From Gemmataceae bacterium (GTDB lineage: Bacteria; Planctomycetota; Planctomycetia; Gemmatales; Gemmataceae): a DNA stretch of 64,000 nucleotides. The translations under genes and the position numbers were made by a program. The notes beneath the pieces were generated by a model that was given only the letters and a program-made list of their open reading frames with translations, did no database searches and was not told where the DNA came from. This document shows positions 1 to 9,297 of the stretch, in pieces. Each line of letters starts with the position of its first letter. Position 1 is the first letter of the stretch. The stretch spans positions 79,860-143,859 of the forward strand of contig JAHBXO010000012.1 of assembly GCA_019636445.1 (NCBI GenBank). The letters are read 5' to 3'.

Positions 1-1769
1 CCCTCGAGCACGAGCGAGCCGAACGCGAGCGCTTCGCCGGCGCCCCAGTCGATCCTGTTGCGGGCAAGAATGTCGGCGCGGCGTTTCTCCAGGATGTCCT
101 TTAGCTTCGGATGGATCGTGAAGCCGTCGGGCACGACCGCGATCTGATTCGCAATTCGGTCGATCGTCTCGTAGGAGATCGCCGTTTCCGGACTCGTGTG
201 CGTGAACTGGCGGGTCAAACCGGACCAGACCCCGCTGAACCCTTTCATCCCCTTCTTGCGGGGCGCTGTCGCGCGGACTTCTGAGAGCGAGCCATCCAGC
301 TTGGCGCGGAAATCAGCGTCGATGGCGTCCGCTTCCTCCGGCGAAAGCGTGCCGTTCGCCACGAGTTGCTTCGTGTACACCGCCGACGCGCTCTCCTTGG
401 CGCGGATGAGCTTGTACTCCAGCGGCTGCGTATACGACGGTTCGTCCCCTTCGTTGTGCCCCCACTTCCGATAGCAGAACATGTCGATGACAACATCGCT
501 CTTGAACTGCTGCCGGTACTCGAGCGCCAGCTCGGAGACGTACACGCACGCCTCGGGGTCTTCCGCGTTCACGTGGAAGATCGGCGCCTGGATGAACTTG
601 GCGATGTCGGTGCAATACTGGGTGCTGCGGGAATCGCGGGGATTCGTCGTGAAACCGATCTGGTTGTTGACGACGACGTGGATGGTGCCGCCGACGCGGT
701 AGCCGTGGAGGTTCGCCATGTTCAGCGTCTCGGCGACGAGACCCTGTCCGGCGAAGGCGGCATCGCCATGGATGAGGATGGGAATGCCCATCGCGCGATC
801 GGCGTCGCGGTACAGCCGCTGCTTGGCGCGGACGCGTCCCTCGACGACCGGATTCACTGCTTCCAAGTGGCTGGGGTTCGGCGCGAGGCTCAAGTGAATC
901 GAGTTGCCATCGAGGGTGGTCACGTCGGCGGAGAAACCCATGTGGTACTTCACGTCGCCGTCGCCGCCATCGGCGTCGACATAGAAGCGGTCCTCGAATT
1001 CGTTGAAGATCTCCTGAAACGGCTTGCGCAGGATGTTCGCGAGAACGTTGAGGCGCCCCCGGTGCGCCATGCCGATGACGATTTCCTTCACGCCGGCGCT
1101 CGGGGCCTTCTCGACAATGGCCTCCAGGATTGGCAGCAAAGTTTCGCCGCCTTCGAGCGAGAAGCGCTTCTGGCCGACGAACTTCGTGTGCAGGAACTTC
1201 TCGAACAGTTCGGCATAGTGGAGCGACATCAGCGTGCGGATCTTCTGCCGTGTCGACAGCTCGGGTTGGTTGCGGCGCGGCTCCATCTTCTTCGCCAGCC
1301 ACGAGCGAGCGGTGATGTCCTGAATGTGCATGTATTCGACGCCGATGGTGCGTGAATACGTTTCCTGGAGGATCTGCAGGAGTTCGCGGAGTTTCAGCGG
1401 GCCGTCGATGCCGAAGTACATCGAGGCGTCGACTTCGGAGTCGAGGTCGGCCGGGGAGAGCTTGAACCGGCCGAGGCTAATGAGCCACGGTTCCTTGTTG
1501 GGGGCGGGGTTGAGCGGGTCGAGGTGAGCGGCGAGGTGGCCGAGGTCGCGGTAGGCGGTGATCAGCCGGACCGCGCCGGTCTGCAACCGCGAATCGACCG
1601 CGATCGCGGGTCCGGACGGGGGCGCGCCTCCGATGGTGCCGGCGAATTCGGCACCCGCAAAGAAGGCTTGCCAGGTCGGTTCCACGCTGTCCGGGTCGGC
1701 CTTCCAACGTCGGTAGGCGTCGTCGACGAGGTCGGCGTTGTAGTGGTTCGCAAACGAGTCGCGGGCCAT
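1..1769 (-). CDS. sucA: 2-oxoglutarate dehydrogenase E1 component (partial, 3' end off the left edge)
   Basis: This is the thiamine-diphosphate-dependent E1 subunit of the 2-oxoglutarate dehydrogenase complex of the TCA cycle. About 589 residues are visible, starting MARDSFANHYNADLVDDAYR, and the frame runs open to base 1, so roughly the C-terminal third is missing from the window. Family features seen are the N-terminal 'WQAFFAG' lipoyl-enzyme-docking region, the block 'KEIVIGMAHRGRLNVLANIL', the 'GDAAFAGQGLVAETLN' block and the cofactor-region stretch 'VVNNQIGFTT'. The ATG at 1769 is preceded by GGAG about 8 bases upstream. The gene downstream (sucB would be expected) lies outside the window. 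The frame has no internal stop. Confidence 0.95.
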   Translation of the reverse strand, partial: MARDSFANHYNADLVDDAYRRWKADPDSVEPTWQAFFAGAEFAGTIGGAPPSGPAIAVDSRLQTGAVRLITAYRDLGHLAAHLDPLNPAPNKEPWLISLGRFKLSPADLDSEVDASMYFGIDGPLKLRELLQILQETYSRTIGVEYMHIQDITARSWLAKKMEPRRNQPELSTRQKIRTLMSLHYAELFEKFLHTKFVGQKRFSLEGGETLLPILEAIVEKAPSAGVKEIVIGMAHRGRLNVLANILRKPFQEIFNEFEDRFYVDADGGDGDVKYHMGFSADVTTLDGNSIHLSLAPNPSHLEAVNPVVEGRVRAKQRLYRDADRAMGIPILIHGDAAFAGQGLVAETLNMANLHGYRVGGTIHVVVNNQIGFTTNPRDSRSTQYCTDIAKFIQAPIFHVNAEDPEACVYVSELALEYRQQFKSDVVIDMFCYRKWGHNEGDEPSYTQPLEYKLIRAKESASAVYTKQLVANGTLSPEEADAIDADFRAKLDGSLSEVRATAPRKKGMKGFSGVWSGLTRQFTHTSPETAISYETIDRIANQIAVVPDGFTIHPKLKDILEKRRADILARNRIDWGAGEALAFGSLVLE

Positions 1770-1854
1770 CGCGTGGCTCCGAAGATCTAGCACGGAGAGG
1801 TCAGGTTATCCATAGTCGCCGGACTTGCCGGCGAACATGGGAAAAGAGGATCGA

Positions 1855-2685
1855 TCAGGCGGCACTGATCCGTGCCGGATTGGCGGGGACGCGGATCGGC
1901 TTCGTCGCCCGCAGGACCAGGACGCGCCCGGCCACCCGTTCCAGCAGGCTGGGCGGCAACGCCCGCCACAGCGGCGGCAATTCGGATCGGCGCAGGTGCC
2001 GTTGAAGGATCGAAATCCGTTCGAAGCCGATGCAGACCCGACGCAATTCGCGTGCGGAACGCTTGGTTGCTCCAAACAAATTGGTCTGCGTCACGAAGAA
2101 CCGACGGAACGGGAGCAGCCAGCGCTGCCAGTGGTCCACATCGTGGCGGGCGGGGGCGAGGGCGAACAGTTTCCCGCCCGATTTCAAGACACGATGCAAT
2201 TCGCCGATCGTGGGCCTTGGGTCTTCGGGCGCATCGTGCATCAGGTTCCAGTAGGCCAGATCGAATTCTCCGTTGGCGAACGGGAGCCGTTCACGCGAGG
2301 AAACGGGGATGATCGGCGGCTCGGTGCCACGATGCGAGAAGTTGCGACGGATCGCTTCGACGGGATCGTCGGACGTGACGGCGATCGTGACTCGGGTGCC
2401 ATGCCGTCCGTACTGGATGGCATCCATTCCGAGGCCGGGGCCGAGCATGAGGAGCGTTTCGTCCCGGTGACGGGTGAATTCCAGAACGCGAGGCAACCAC
2501 TCCCCGGCTCGAGTGTAGCGTTTCTGCTCGATTTCCTCGAACCAGGCCCGCGAGTACGGCTCCAGATCGCGGGCTCCGCCGCGCTCCCCGGCGGGACGCA
2601 GCAGTTCGCGGCTGGCCAAGTCAAGGGCGGTCGCATCCGGGGATTCGGGCGCGTAGAGTCTCAGGTGCGGCACGTCGTGGGGCAT
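1855..2685 (-). CDS. class I SAM-dependent methyltransferase
   Basis: A predicted cytoplasmic methyltransferase of about 276 residues. The SAM-binding motif I is 'LLMLGPGLGMDAIQYG' in the first half, followed by an acidic strand, 'FANGEFDLAYWNLMHD' and 'ELHRVLKSGGKLFALAPAR', which match the order of motifs in Methyltransf_11-type proteins. Substrate is unknown. The reading frame is open further upstream to 2811, but that would overlap ubiX by 60 bases; the ATG at 2685 (MPHDVPHLRLY) avoids this, with ATG 2724 the alternative. It lies just after ubiX and before sucA on the same strand, so co-transcription is possible but the products share no obvious pathway. Confidence 0.8.
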   Translation of the reverse strand: MPHDVPHLRLYAPESPDATALDLASRELLRPAGERGGARDLEPYSRAWFEEIEQKRYTRAGEWLPRVLEFTRHRDETLLMLGPGLGMDAIQYGRHGTRVTIAVTSDDPVEAIRRNFSHRGTEPPIIPVSSRERLPFANGEFDLAYWNLMHDAPEDPRPTIGELHRVLKSGGKLFALAPARHDVDHWQRWLLPFRRFFVTQTNLFGATKRSARELRRVCIGFERISILQRHLRRSELPPLWRALPPSLLERVAGRVLVLRATKPIRVPANPARISAA

Positions 2686-2750
2686 CGCGGAAACCGAACG
2701 GTTCGTTGGCTTTCCCCGCTCCATACCGGCCCGATCCGGGCCTGTCAATT

Positions 2751-3362
2751 TCAGCCCGCTTGCGTTCCCCAGCGGGCGGAAAGATCCACCGGCACGCCCA
2801 ATTGATCGCAAACCCGCGCGACCACGAAATCCACCAGATCGGCGACCGATTGCGGCCGATGATAGAACCCCGGCATCGCGGGAAGAACGACCGCTCCCGC
2901 CTCCGTCAGCGCCGTCATGTTCCGCAGTTGCACCAGACCCAACGGCGTCTCACGGGGCACCACGATCAATTTCCGCCGCTCCTTCAAATGCACATCCGCC
3001 GCCCGCTGGATCAGATTCTCCGACATTCCGTGCGCCAGCGCCGCCAACGTCCCCATGCTGCACGGACATAGCACCATGCCATCGGTCGGGAACGACCCGC
3101 TGGCGATGCCGGCGGAGAAATCCCGGAAATGATGATACACCAGCCGCCCAAGGTCCGCCGGCGCGTGGCCGAGGAAGACCCTCGCATCGAACGAATCCAG
3201 TTTCAGCGTCCGGCCGATCTCGCGTTCAAAGACCTCCACCCCCGCCGGGCTGATGCACAGGTGGACCGAACAACCTGCGTTGAGAAGCACATCGAGTAGC
3301 CGGACGGCATAGACGGACCCGCTCGCGCCGGTCACACCCAGAACGATGGTTTTCGCCGCCAT
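2751..3362 (-). CDS. ubiX: flavin prenyltransferase UbiX
   Basis: UbiX joins dimethylallyl phosphate to FMN to make prenylated FMN, the cofactor of UbiD-family decarboxylases used in quinone biosynthesis. The protein is about 203 residues, normal for the family, and begins MAAKTIVLGVTGASGSVYA, the family's N-terminal FMN-binding signature. Other family blocks are 'MVLCPCSMGTLAALAHG', 'LIQRAADVHLKERRKLIVVPRETPL' and the C-terminal 'MPGFYHRPQSVADLVDFVVARV'. The start at 3362 is chosen because the signature begins there; the open frame extends 14 codons further with no homology. No ubiD is in the window. Confidence 0.93.
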   Translation of the reverse strand: MAAKTIVLGVTGASGSVYAVRLLDVLLNAGCSVHLCISPAGVEVFEREIGRTLKLDSFDARVFLGHAPADLGRLVYHHFRDFSAGIASGSFPTDGMVLCPCSMGTLAALAHGMSENLIQRAADVHLKERRKLIVVPRETPLGLVQLRNMTALTEAGAVVLPAMPGFYHRPQSVADLVDFVVARVCDQLGVPVDLSARWGTQAG

Positions 3363-3452
3363 TTGCACTCCTCCGCTTTCCCTTCGCGCTCCGCCCGGAC
3401 ACAATCACGATAGGACGCCAACCGGTAGCCCCTTCCACGGGAATCCGATTCG

Positions 3453-4838
3453 ATGACTGCCGCACTCCTTGGCCTGCTCCTTCTGGGTCAACCGGCCCCC
3501 ATGCCGGTGATCGAGTGGAAACTCGACGAACTGATCGCCGTCAACGGGGCACGGTATCGCGGCCTCGTGCTGGACCAATCCGACAAAGGCGTACGTTTTC
3601 GAGTCGTGCGGCGGCCGCCGGGGCGCTCCGCCGTCACCTTCACCTCGTTCTTTCTGAAGCACGAAGTCGCGCGCATCGAAAAAATCTCCGACGCCGACCG
3701 GGCCGCCCTGAAGATCAAATTGGCGGAACTCGATCCGACCGGCAGCGGAGAACGGAAGCGGATGGAGGGCCTCGAACTGACCGCCGCCGAATGGCTCGGC
3801 GCGCCCAACGCCGCGAAACGGTACGATGCCGAGCAATTCATACTCGTTTCATCAGCGTCGGAGGAGATCACGCGCCGCGCCGCGGTGCGGCTGGAGCAGA
3901 TCTTCATCGCTTACGGTCGATTCCTCCCGCCACGCGTCCGACCCGCCGCGGACAAACCGCTCACGGTTTACCTCGCGCCCGACAAGACCGAGTACGCGAA
4001 ACTCCTCGTCGGGTTGAACGGTCCGATCCTGAACCCCGCCATTTACGATCCGGTCCGCAACCGGATCACCTGCGGGACCGACCTGCGCCGGCTCGGCCAG
4101 GACCTCACCGCCGCCCGCGTCCACAATGTCCAGCAACTCGCCACGATCGACCAGTACGAGGCGGACGTGCGGCGACTGTATAAGGACAGCCGAACCGAAC
4201 GGGATCGCCATCTCGCGACTGTCGCGGAACAACGGAAGAAAATCTGGGACGTCGAGGCCGCCAACGAAACGAAATTCAATGAAACGACGGCGCGGCTCTT
4301 CGCGCTGTTGTACCACGAATCGTTCCATGCCTATGTGACGACCTTCGTCTACCCGCCGATGCCCCCGGCGGACGTGAAGGCCGGCAAAGGCACGGGAGAA
4401 CTGCCCCGCTGGCTGAACGAGGGTTTGGCGCAAATCTTCGAGACCGCCATCCTGGACGGTGGGGAACTCCGCGTCGGCCATGCCGACCGCGACCGGCTCC
4501 AGCGCTTCCGCGAGTTGCGTGCGAAGGGGGGAGTGCCGGCGGTGGCGGAACTCAACCGTGTCGGCGGCGAGTCGTTTCTCGCCTCGCACACCGTGCAGAA
4601 GGCCATGGCCGACCGAATGTATCTCGGTGCCTGGGCCGTTGCGTATCATCTGGTTTTCGAGCGGCGACTGTTCGGCACGCCGGAATTGGATCGGTACCTG
4701 ACTACGATCAATTCGGGTGGGGATCCGGGGCCGGCGTTTCAGAAACTCGTCGGCAAGACCCTGGCGGAATACGACGCGGAACTGACCGACTACTTCCAAC
4801 GACTCCGGCCCGATGGAACCCTCGAAGCGACGAAATGA
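3453..4838 (+). CDS. secreted gluzincin-type metallopeptidase-like protein (DUF1570-like)
   Basis: A 461-residue protein with a short hydrophobic N-terminus (MTAALLGLLLLGQPA) that looks like a signal sequence. The key feature is 'LLYHESFHAYV' near residues 285-295, an HEXXH zinc-binding motif (H288, E289, H292), followed about 45 residues later by 'LPRWLNEGLAQIFE', the usual place of the third glutamate ligand in gluzincins. This matches the DUF1570 type of planctomycete proteins. Substrate is unknown. It is divergent from ubiX and followed after 92 bases by the membrane protease gene on the same strand, so the two may act together in the periplasm, which is inference only. Confidence 0.75.
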   Translation: MTAALLGLLLLGQPAPMPVIEWKLDELIAVNGARYRGLVLDQSDKGVRFRVVRRPPGRSAVTFTSFFLKHEVARIEKISDADRAALKIKLAELDPTGSGERKRMEGLELTAAEWLGAPNAAKRYDAEQFILVSSASEEITRRAAVRLEQIFIAYGRFLPPRVRPAADKPLTVYLAPDKTEYAKLLVGLNGPILNPAIYDPVRNRITCGTDLRRLGQDLTAARVHNVQQLATIDQYEADVRRLYKDSRTERDRHLATVAEQRKKIWDVEAANETKFNETTARLFALLYHESFHAYVTTFVYPPMPPADVKAGKGTGELPRWLNEGLAQIFETAILDGGELRVGHADRDRLQRFRELRAKGGVPAVAELNRVGGESFLASHTVQKAMADRMYLGAWAVAYHLVFERRLFGTPELDRYLTTINSGGDPGPAFQKLVGKTLAEYDAELTDYFQRLRPDGTLEATK

Positions 4839-4930
4839 GTTTCGGTATCCCGTTATTTTGCAGTTACGGACCAACGATTCTACGAGTACACTGTTTACCA
4901 TTCATTCGTGCCCGCTGGAGTTTCCAGATC

Positions 4931-7645
4931 ATGGCGCTCTCGATTACCTGCTCGGGCTGTGATGCCGTTTATCCCGTCGGCGAAAATCTCATCGGCAAAA
5001 CGATCCGCTGCAAGAAGTGCGGCGAGATGATGCCCGTGACCGCGCCGAGCAAATCCAAACCGGCCATCCAGATCGAAGACGACGAAGACGATTCCCCCCG
5101 CCGACCCGCCAAGGCCCGCGCGGAGGAATCGGACGACGACACCCCGCGCCGGCCCTCGCGTCGCCGGGATGACGACGAAGAAGAGGAAGACGAAACTCCC
5201 AAAGCGCGATCCCGGCGGCGATCCGAAGACGAGGACGAGGAGGACGACGATCGCCCGCGACGCGGACGCGGTCGAAGCCGTGACGAGGACGCGCCGAAAT
5301 CGAAGAAGCCCCTGTTGATTGGCGGCCTTTTGGCGCTGGTCTTGATCGGCGGCGGCCTTGGTGCCGCCGCCCTGTCCGGCGTGTTCGACGGCAATACGGA
5401 CGACAATGCGCCGCTCGCGGCAAACGCCAATGTCAAGGACCCGGCGACGACGCCGAACCCCGTGCCGAATCCCACGCCGAATCCCACGCCCACACCCAAG
5501 CCGAATCCGTCGAATACGAACACGGCGAAGCCGCCGACTCCGCCGGCCCCGATGCCGAACGTCACGCCGATGCCGCCGACGCCGGCTCCCGCGCCGATGA
5601 CCACGGCCACGTCGGTCGATCGCAACCCGCCATCGACAACCCCGATGCCGATGAAGAACGAGCCACCGGTCGCCATCGGCCGCGGGACCGCCGGCACGAG
5701 CCGGAATCCATCCGGTCTCTCCGATGCCGAGTACTTCAACGGCAACATCCCCGACCACAAGATGCGCCAGGCCACCCGCGCCAGCGTCTTCATCAAGTGT
5801 GAAACCGATCTCGGAATGGGAACGGGGAGCGGCTGGTTCGGCGTGGACGAAGGCATCGTCTTCACGAACGCCCATGTCCTGCGAATGAAGTCTCCGAACA
5901 GCCCCGAACCCAAGAAACTCACCTTCTACCTGAACGCCGGCACGCCGGATCAGCGCGAAATCCCCCACGCCAAACTCAAGATCCTTGCCGTCGACCGCGA
6001 TATCGATCTCGCCGTGATTCAAGTGATCGGAACGCCCGATCTGCCTTCTCCGCTGAAGGTCAAGCCGTCTTCGGAACTGAAACTCGGCCAGAACGTCTTC
6101 ACGATCGGCTATCCGCTGGGATACACGCTTGCCGCCGTGGCCGGTGGATCTTCCAAGGAACCGGAGGTCTCGGCCCGCAAGACTTCCTACTTCGGCCTGG
6201 CCTCGAACGAGTACGGTCAGCCCCGCAGCGTCAAACTTGAGAGCGGTGCCAATCCGGGGAACTCGGGCGGTGCGGTGATCGACGCGAACGCCGAAGTCGT
6301 CGGCGTGGTCGTCGCCGGCACCAACGGCGGCTCCTCCAGCGGTAATTTCATCACGCTTTGCGTGCCCACCGAGTACGTCAACGGCCTCGTCGCCGGCCGC
6401 GTCTCCACCATCGAATACGGCACACCATACCGCGACAAGGGCAAGATCCGGGTCCCCGTCACCGCACAGGTGCTGAACCCGCTCAAGAAGACCATCGAAG
6501 TGAAGGCGCGAACCTGGATCGGTGACATCAATGCGAAGTATCGCGCGCCGGGTGGATTCCGTCCCACGGGCGAACCGAACGACGCCGACGAATCCACCGT
6601 TGAACTGACGTACAACCCCGCCACGAACACCGCCAAAGGCGAACTCGTTTACAACGAGGCCCCGACCGGGCGCACCTATTGGGTTCAGCCGTACTATTCG
6701 AACGTCTTCACCTCCTACTCCCTGCCGGGCATCAAGGTGCCGATGTCCGGCCCACCGGTGGAACGGATTCCGGCCAACCTCGTCTCCAATCCGAAGCAGG
6801 GATCGCGTCGCGCGGTCACATTGTCCAACAGCAGCGACCTGACCGAATCCCACGAAGGGGAAGGCGAATCGAAGGATGAAAAGACCAAACTCACCACGAC
6901 GCTCAAGCTGAACGAAACAGTGGAGAAGCCCGACAATACCGATCAGATCCAATCCGCCAAGCTTCGCCTGCGGTTCGAATCGATCAACCTCGGCATCGAG
7001 GCCCTTGGCGGTGCGATCAAGCAGGACATCATCAGCAAGAAGAATCAGGAGCAGTTGAATTCGCTGATCAAGGTCGCGGAAGCGTATGGACTCCTGAACC
7101 GTTTCGGCGAAATGTACAAGTACACGATCGGGGTCCGCGGTGCCGCCGATCCTCTTTTCACGTTTCTCGTGAACACAATGGCGGGCGACGCCCTCGAAGC
7201 GCTTCAGGCCACGTCTCTGCCGATGCCGAATCGGCAGGTCAACCCGGGCGAGACATGGACCTCCACGAAGGACATGCGATTCTACATCATCAGCGGCCCG
7301 ACGACGCTGACGCCCGACGCGGGCGGCAAGGTCTCGGTCCGGCAGCCCAAGCCGCGCGAATTCAAGTATCGCGACATGGTGACCTACACCTACCTCGGCG
7401 TGCGTGAGCGGAACGGTCGCAAGGAAGCGGTGGTGCAGGTCGAAGGCAAGTCGATCCAGGCCCCCGGTTCCAAACAAACCGTGAGCGGGAGTGTGAAGGG
7501 TCTGGCGTGGGTCGAAATCGATACCGGCGTCGTCGTCGAGGCGACGATCAGCAAGGAATTCGAATTCGACACCTCCAGCGAAGGGGTCAAGAAACACATC
7601 TCCGGCGAGAACGAGTACAAGATCACGCGCGGCGCCGCGCAGTAA
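4931..7645 (+). CDS. zinc-ribbon, membrane-anchored trypsin-like serine protease
   Basis: About 904 residues. In order: a zinc ribbon (C7, C10, C27, C30), a long charged linker of Asp/Glu and Arg runs, one transmembrane helix near residues 127-150, a Pro/Asn/Thr-rich linker, then a chymotrypsin-fold protease with His in 'FTNAHVL' (about 313), Asp in 'DRDIDLAVIQV' (about 358) and Ser in 'NPGNSGGAVID' (about 444). The remaining 450 residues form an unrecognised C-terminal region. The zinc ribbon would be cytoplasmic and the protease periplasmic. The start at 4931 (MALSITCSGC) gives the zinc ribbon at once; the frame is open 32 codons upstream without homology. A strong hairpin follows the stop. 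Confidence 0.82.
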   Translation: MALSITCSGCDAVYPVGENLIGKTIRCKKCGEMMPVTAPSKSKPAIQIEDDEDDSPRRPAKARAEESDDDTPRRPSRRRDDDEEEEDETPKARSRRRSEDEDEEDDDRPRRGRGRSRDEDAPKSKKPLLIGGLLALVLIGGGLGAAALSGVFDGNTDDNAPLAANANVKDPATTPNPVPNPTPNPTPTPKPNPSNTNTAKPPTPPAPMPNVTPMPPTPAPAPMTTATSVDRNPPSTTPMPMKNEPPVAIGRGTAGTSRNPSGLSDAEYFNGNIPDHKMRQATRASVFIKCETDLGMGTGSGWFGVDEGIVFTNAHVLRMKSPNSPEPKKLTFYLNAGTPDQREIPHAKLKILAVDRDIDLAVIQVIGTPDLPSPLKVKPSSELKLGQNVFTIGYPLGYTLAAVAGGSSKEPEVSARKTSYFGLASNEYGQPRSVKLESGANPGNSGGAVIDANAEVVGVVVAGTNGGSSSGNFITLCVPTEYVNGLVAGRVSTIEYGTPYRDKGKIRVPVTAQVLNPLKKTIEVKARTWIGDINAKYRAPGGFRPTGEPNDADESTVELTYNPATNTAKGELVYNEAPTGRTYWVQPYYSNVFTSYSLPGIKVPMSGPPVERIPANLVSNPKQGSRRAVTLSNSSDLTESHEGEGESKDEKTKLTTTLKLNETVEKPDNTDQIQSAKLRLRFESINLGIEALGGAIKQDIISKKNQEQLNSLIKVAEAYGLLNRFGEMYKYTIGVRGAADPLFTFLVNTMAGDALEALQATSLPMPNRQVNPGETWTSTKDMRFYIISGPTTLTPDAGGKVSVRQPKPREFKYRDMVTYTYLGVRERNGRKEAVVQVEGKSIQAPGSKQTVSGSVKGLAWVEIDTGVVVEATISKEFEFDTSSEGVKKHISGENEYKITRGAAQ

Positions 7646-7660
7646 CGTTGTCCAGGCGAT

Positions 7661-7695
7661 CCGGGGCCGGGAAGGCATCCCCTTCCCGGCCCCGG
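7661..7695 (+). terminator. 15-bp perfect GC-rich hairpin
   Basis: CCGGGGCCGGGAAGG (7661-7675), a 5-base loop and its exact complement (7681-7695), starting 15 bases after the protease stop and followed by TCGTTTCC. The tail is only weakly T-rich, so it may terminate or may protect the upstream mRNA. It separates the protease gene from the next gene. Confidence 0.6.
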
Positions 7696-7716
7696 TCGTT
7701 TCCGTACCCCATCTTC

Positions 7717-8403
7717 ATGCCGGAACCGCTGCTCACCCGTTGCCCGCACTGCCGCCACGCCCTCCGATTGCCGGAAGACTATCTCGGCCAGGTCGTCAGT
7801 TGCCTCGAATGCCACGCGCCGTTTCGTGCCCCCGTGCGCGACGGCGAGGGCCTGACCGAACCCGTGCCGCTGCCCAAGCCGACGCGCATCCCGGCCAAGC
7901 TCTTCATCCCGACCTTCGGTCTGATGCTGCTCGGCTTCGCCGGGTTGTTCATCAACGTCTACCTCGCCGTCTGGATGATGAACGAACCCGCGGCCGCTCG
8001 CCAGTTCGCCGAGGCCAACCTCTTCTTCATGCTCGAAACCGATCCGCCCGCGGCGAAGACGAAGGACGGAAAGGACGAAAAACTCACACCCGAAGAAGAA
8101 AAGAAACGTCGTGACGAACTGGCCGAGAAGCAAGGGCAACTCGCCAAGGACGCGGCGGCGCGCGTTTCGGTGGAGGGGATGATCCGCATCCGGATCGTCT
8201 TCGCGGTGGTGAGCCTCGGCGTGCTCGCAGGCGCGTTCTGCCTCGCGCTTCGCCGGGGTTACCCGATCTGCTTCCTGTCCTGCGCGCTGGCGGCCGTGAA
8301 CTCGCCGGATATCGGCTGCTGTTTCGTCGGCGTCGTCGTCGGCATCTGGGGCTTCATGGCCCTCATCTCCGACGACGGTCGCAAGCACTTCGGCCGGGCG
8401 TGA
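7717..8403 (+). CDS. zinc-ribbon membrane protein of unknown function
   Basis: A 228-residue protein. It begins MPEPLLTRCPHCRHALRLP, and a second pair 'CLEC' follows at about residue 27, giving a CX2C-CX2C zinc ribbon like that of the preceding protease gene. One transmembrane helix lies near residues 50-80, then a charged stretch (Lys/Glu-rich, possibly coiled-coil) and two or three further hydrophobic segments in the C-terminal third. No enzymatic motif is seen. It could be a regulator or partner of the neighbouring protease. The stop TGA directly abuts the stop of the convergent gene (TGATCA), leaving no room for a terminator between them. Confidence 0.7.
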   Translation: MPEPLLTRCPHCRHALRLPEDYLGQVVSCLECHAPFRAPVRDGEGLTEPVPLPKPTRIPAKLFIPTFGLMLLGFAGLFINVYLAVWMMNEPAAARQFAEANLFFMLETDPPAAKTKDGKDEKLTPEEEKKRRDELAEKQGQLAKDAAARVSVEGMIRIRIVFAVVSLGVLAGAFCLALRRGYPICFLSCALAAVNSPDIGCCFVGVVVGIWGFMALISDDGRKHFGRA

Positions 8404-9264
8404 TCAAGTCCCGACCGGGTTCGACAGCGTACCGATGCCGCCGATGGTGATGTCGACCGTATCGCCCGGTTTGAGTGTGAAGGCATCCGGCGGGACGATG
8501 CCGGTGCCGGTCAGCAGCAGGACGCCGTGCGGGAATTCGTTTTCGGTGCCGAGCCACTTCACCAGGTCGTGCGGCGTCCGCGCCATCATCGCAAGGCTCG
8601 TCTTCCCTTCGAAGGCCACCTGACCGGCGCGACGGATGACGAGTGTGATCTCCGTCTCCTCCAGTTTGGGCATCGCCGCGACGGGCGTGACCACCGGACC
8701 GATCGAGCACGACTTCGCGTAGATCTTCGCCTGCGGCAGGTAAAGCGGATTCTCGCCTTCGATGTCGCGGGCGCTGACGTCGTTGCCGATGGTATACCCG
8801 ACGATGCGCAGGTCGGACGATACGACGAGCGTGAGTTCCGGTTCCGGCACGCTCCAGGTGCTGTCGGCCCGCACGCGGATCGCGTCGCCGGGGTTCACGA
8901 CGCGCTCGGGTGTCGCCTTCATGAACAGTTCGGGTCGCGGAGCCGAGTAGACCTTGTCGTAGAACTGGGCGGCGCCAACCGACTCCTCCTGTCGGGCGAT
9001 CTTGCTGCGCTTGTACGTGACACCCGCGGCCCAGATCTCCTGACGATCGACCGGAGCGAGGTACGTCAGCCCGGCAGCGGGTTCGGGCGGGATGGCGGGG
9101 TCGACGAGGCCTCGCGCCGCCTCGCACGGGTTCGGCAGCGAGAGAAGGTCCGCCAGGCAGCGCACCGTCGGATGGCGCGACACGCTCAGCGGAATGGCCT
9201 TGTCGCCCTCGATCATCACGACCGTCACCGCGCCGCTGGCGCGCCGCACCTTACCGAATTGCAT
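8404..9264 (-). CDS. fumarylacetoacetate hydrolase (FAH) family protein
   Basis: A 286-residue enzyme of the FAH superfamily, which cleaves or dehydrates 2-keto acids with a bound divalent metal. The block 'STWSVPEPELTLVVSSD' supplies the paired acidic metal ligands, followed by 'GYTIGNDVSARDIEGENPLYLPQAK' and the C-terminal 'GVLLLTGTGIVPPDAFTLKPGD', both typical. The pattern with 'NPLYLPQAKIY' resembles the 2-keto-3-deoxy sugar acid dehydratase subgroup (deoxyarabinonate or deoxyxylonate dehydratase), but the exact substrate cannot be set from sequence alone. It lies 33 bases downstream of the MnmE-like gene on the same strand. Confidence 0.85.
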   Translation of the reverse strand: MQFGKVRRASGAVTVVMIEGDKAIPLSVSRHPTVRCLADLLSLPNPCEAARGLVDPAIPPEPAAGLTYLAPVDRQEIWAAGVTYKRSKIARQEESVGAAQFYDKVYSAPRPELFMKATPERVVNPGDAIRVRADSTWSVPEPELTLVVSSDLRIVGYTIGNDVSARDIEGENPLYLPQAKIYAKSCSIGPVVTPVAAMPKLEETEITLVIRRAGQVAFEGKTSLAMMARTPHDLVKWLGTENEFPHGVLLLTGTGIVPPDAFTLKPGDTVDITIGGIGTLSNPVGT

Positions 9265-9297
9265 GGGAAACCCCGGGAGAAGTTCGATAAGGGCAGT

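Noticed and set aside
313..1302. A 329-residue open frame on the minus strand and a similar one on the plus strand
   Set aside because: Both are out of frame with sucA, have low-complexity Arg-rich translations and no family motif. They are shadows of the sucA coding frame.
4895..7678. A 927-residue open frame on the minus strand across the membrane protease gene
   Set aside because: The translation is rich in Val, Arg, His and Asp typical of an antisense frame in high-GC DNA; the plus-strand frame has a zinc ribbon, transmembrane helix and protease motifs.
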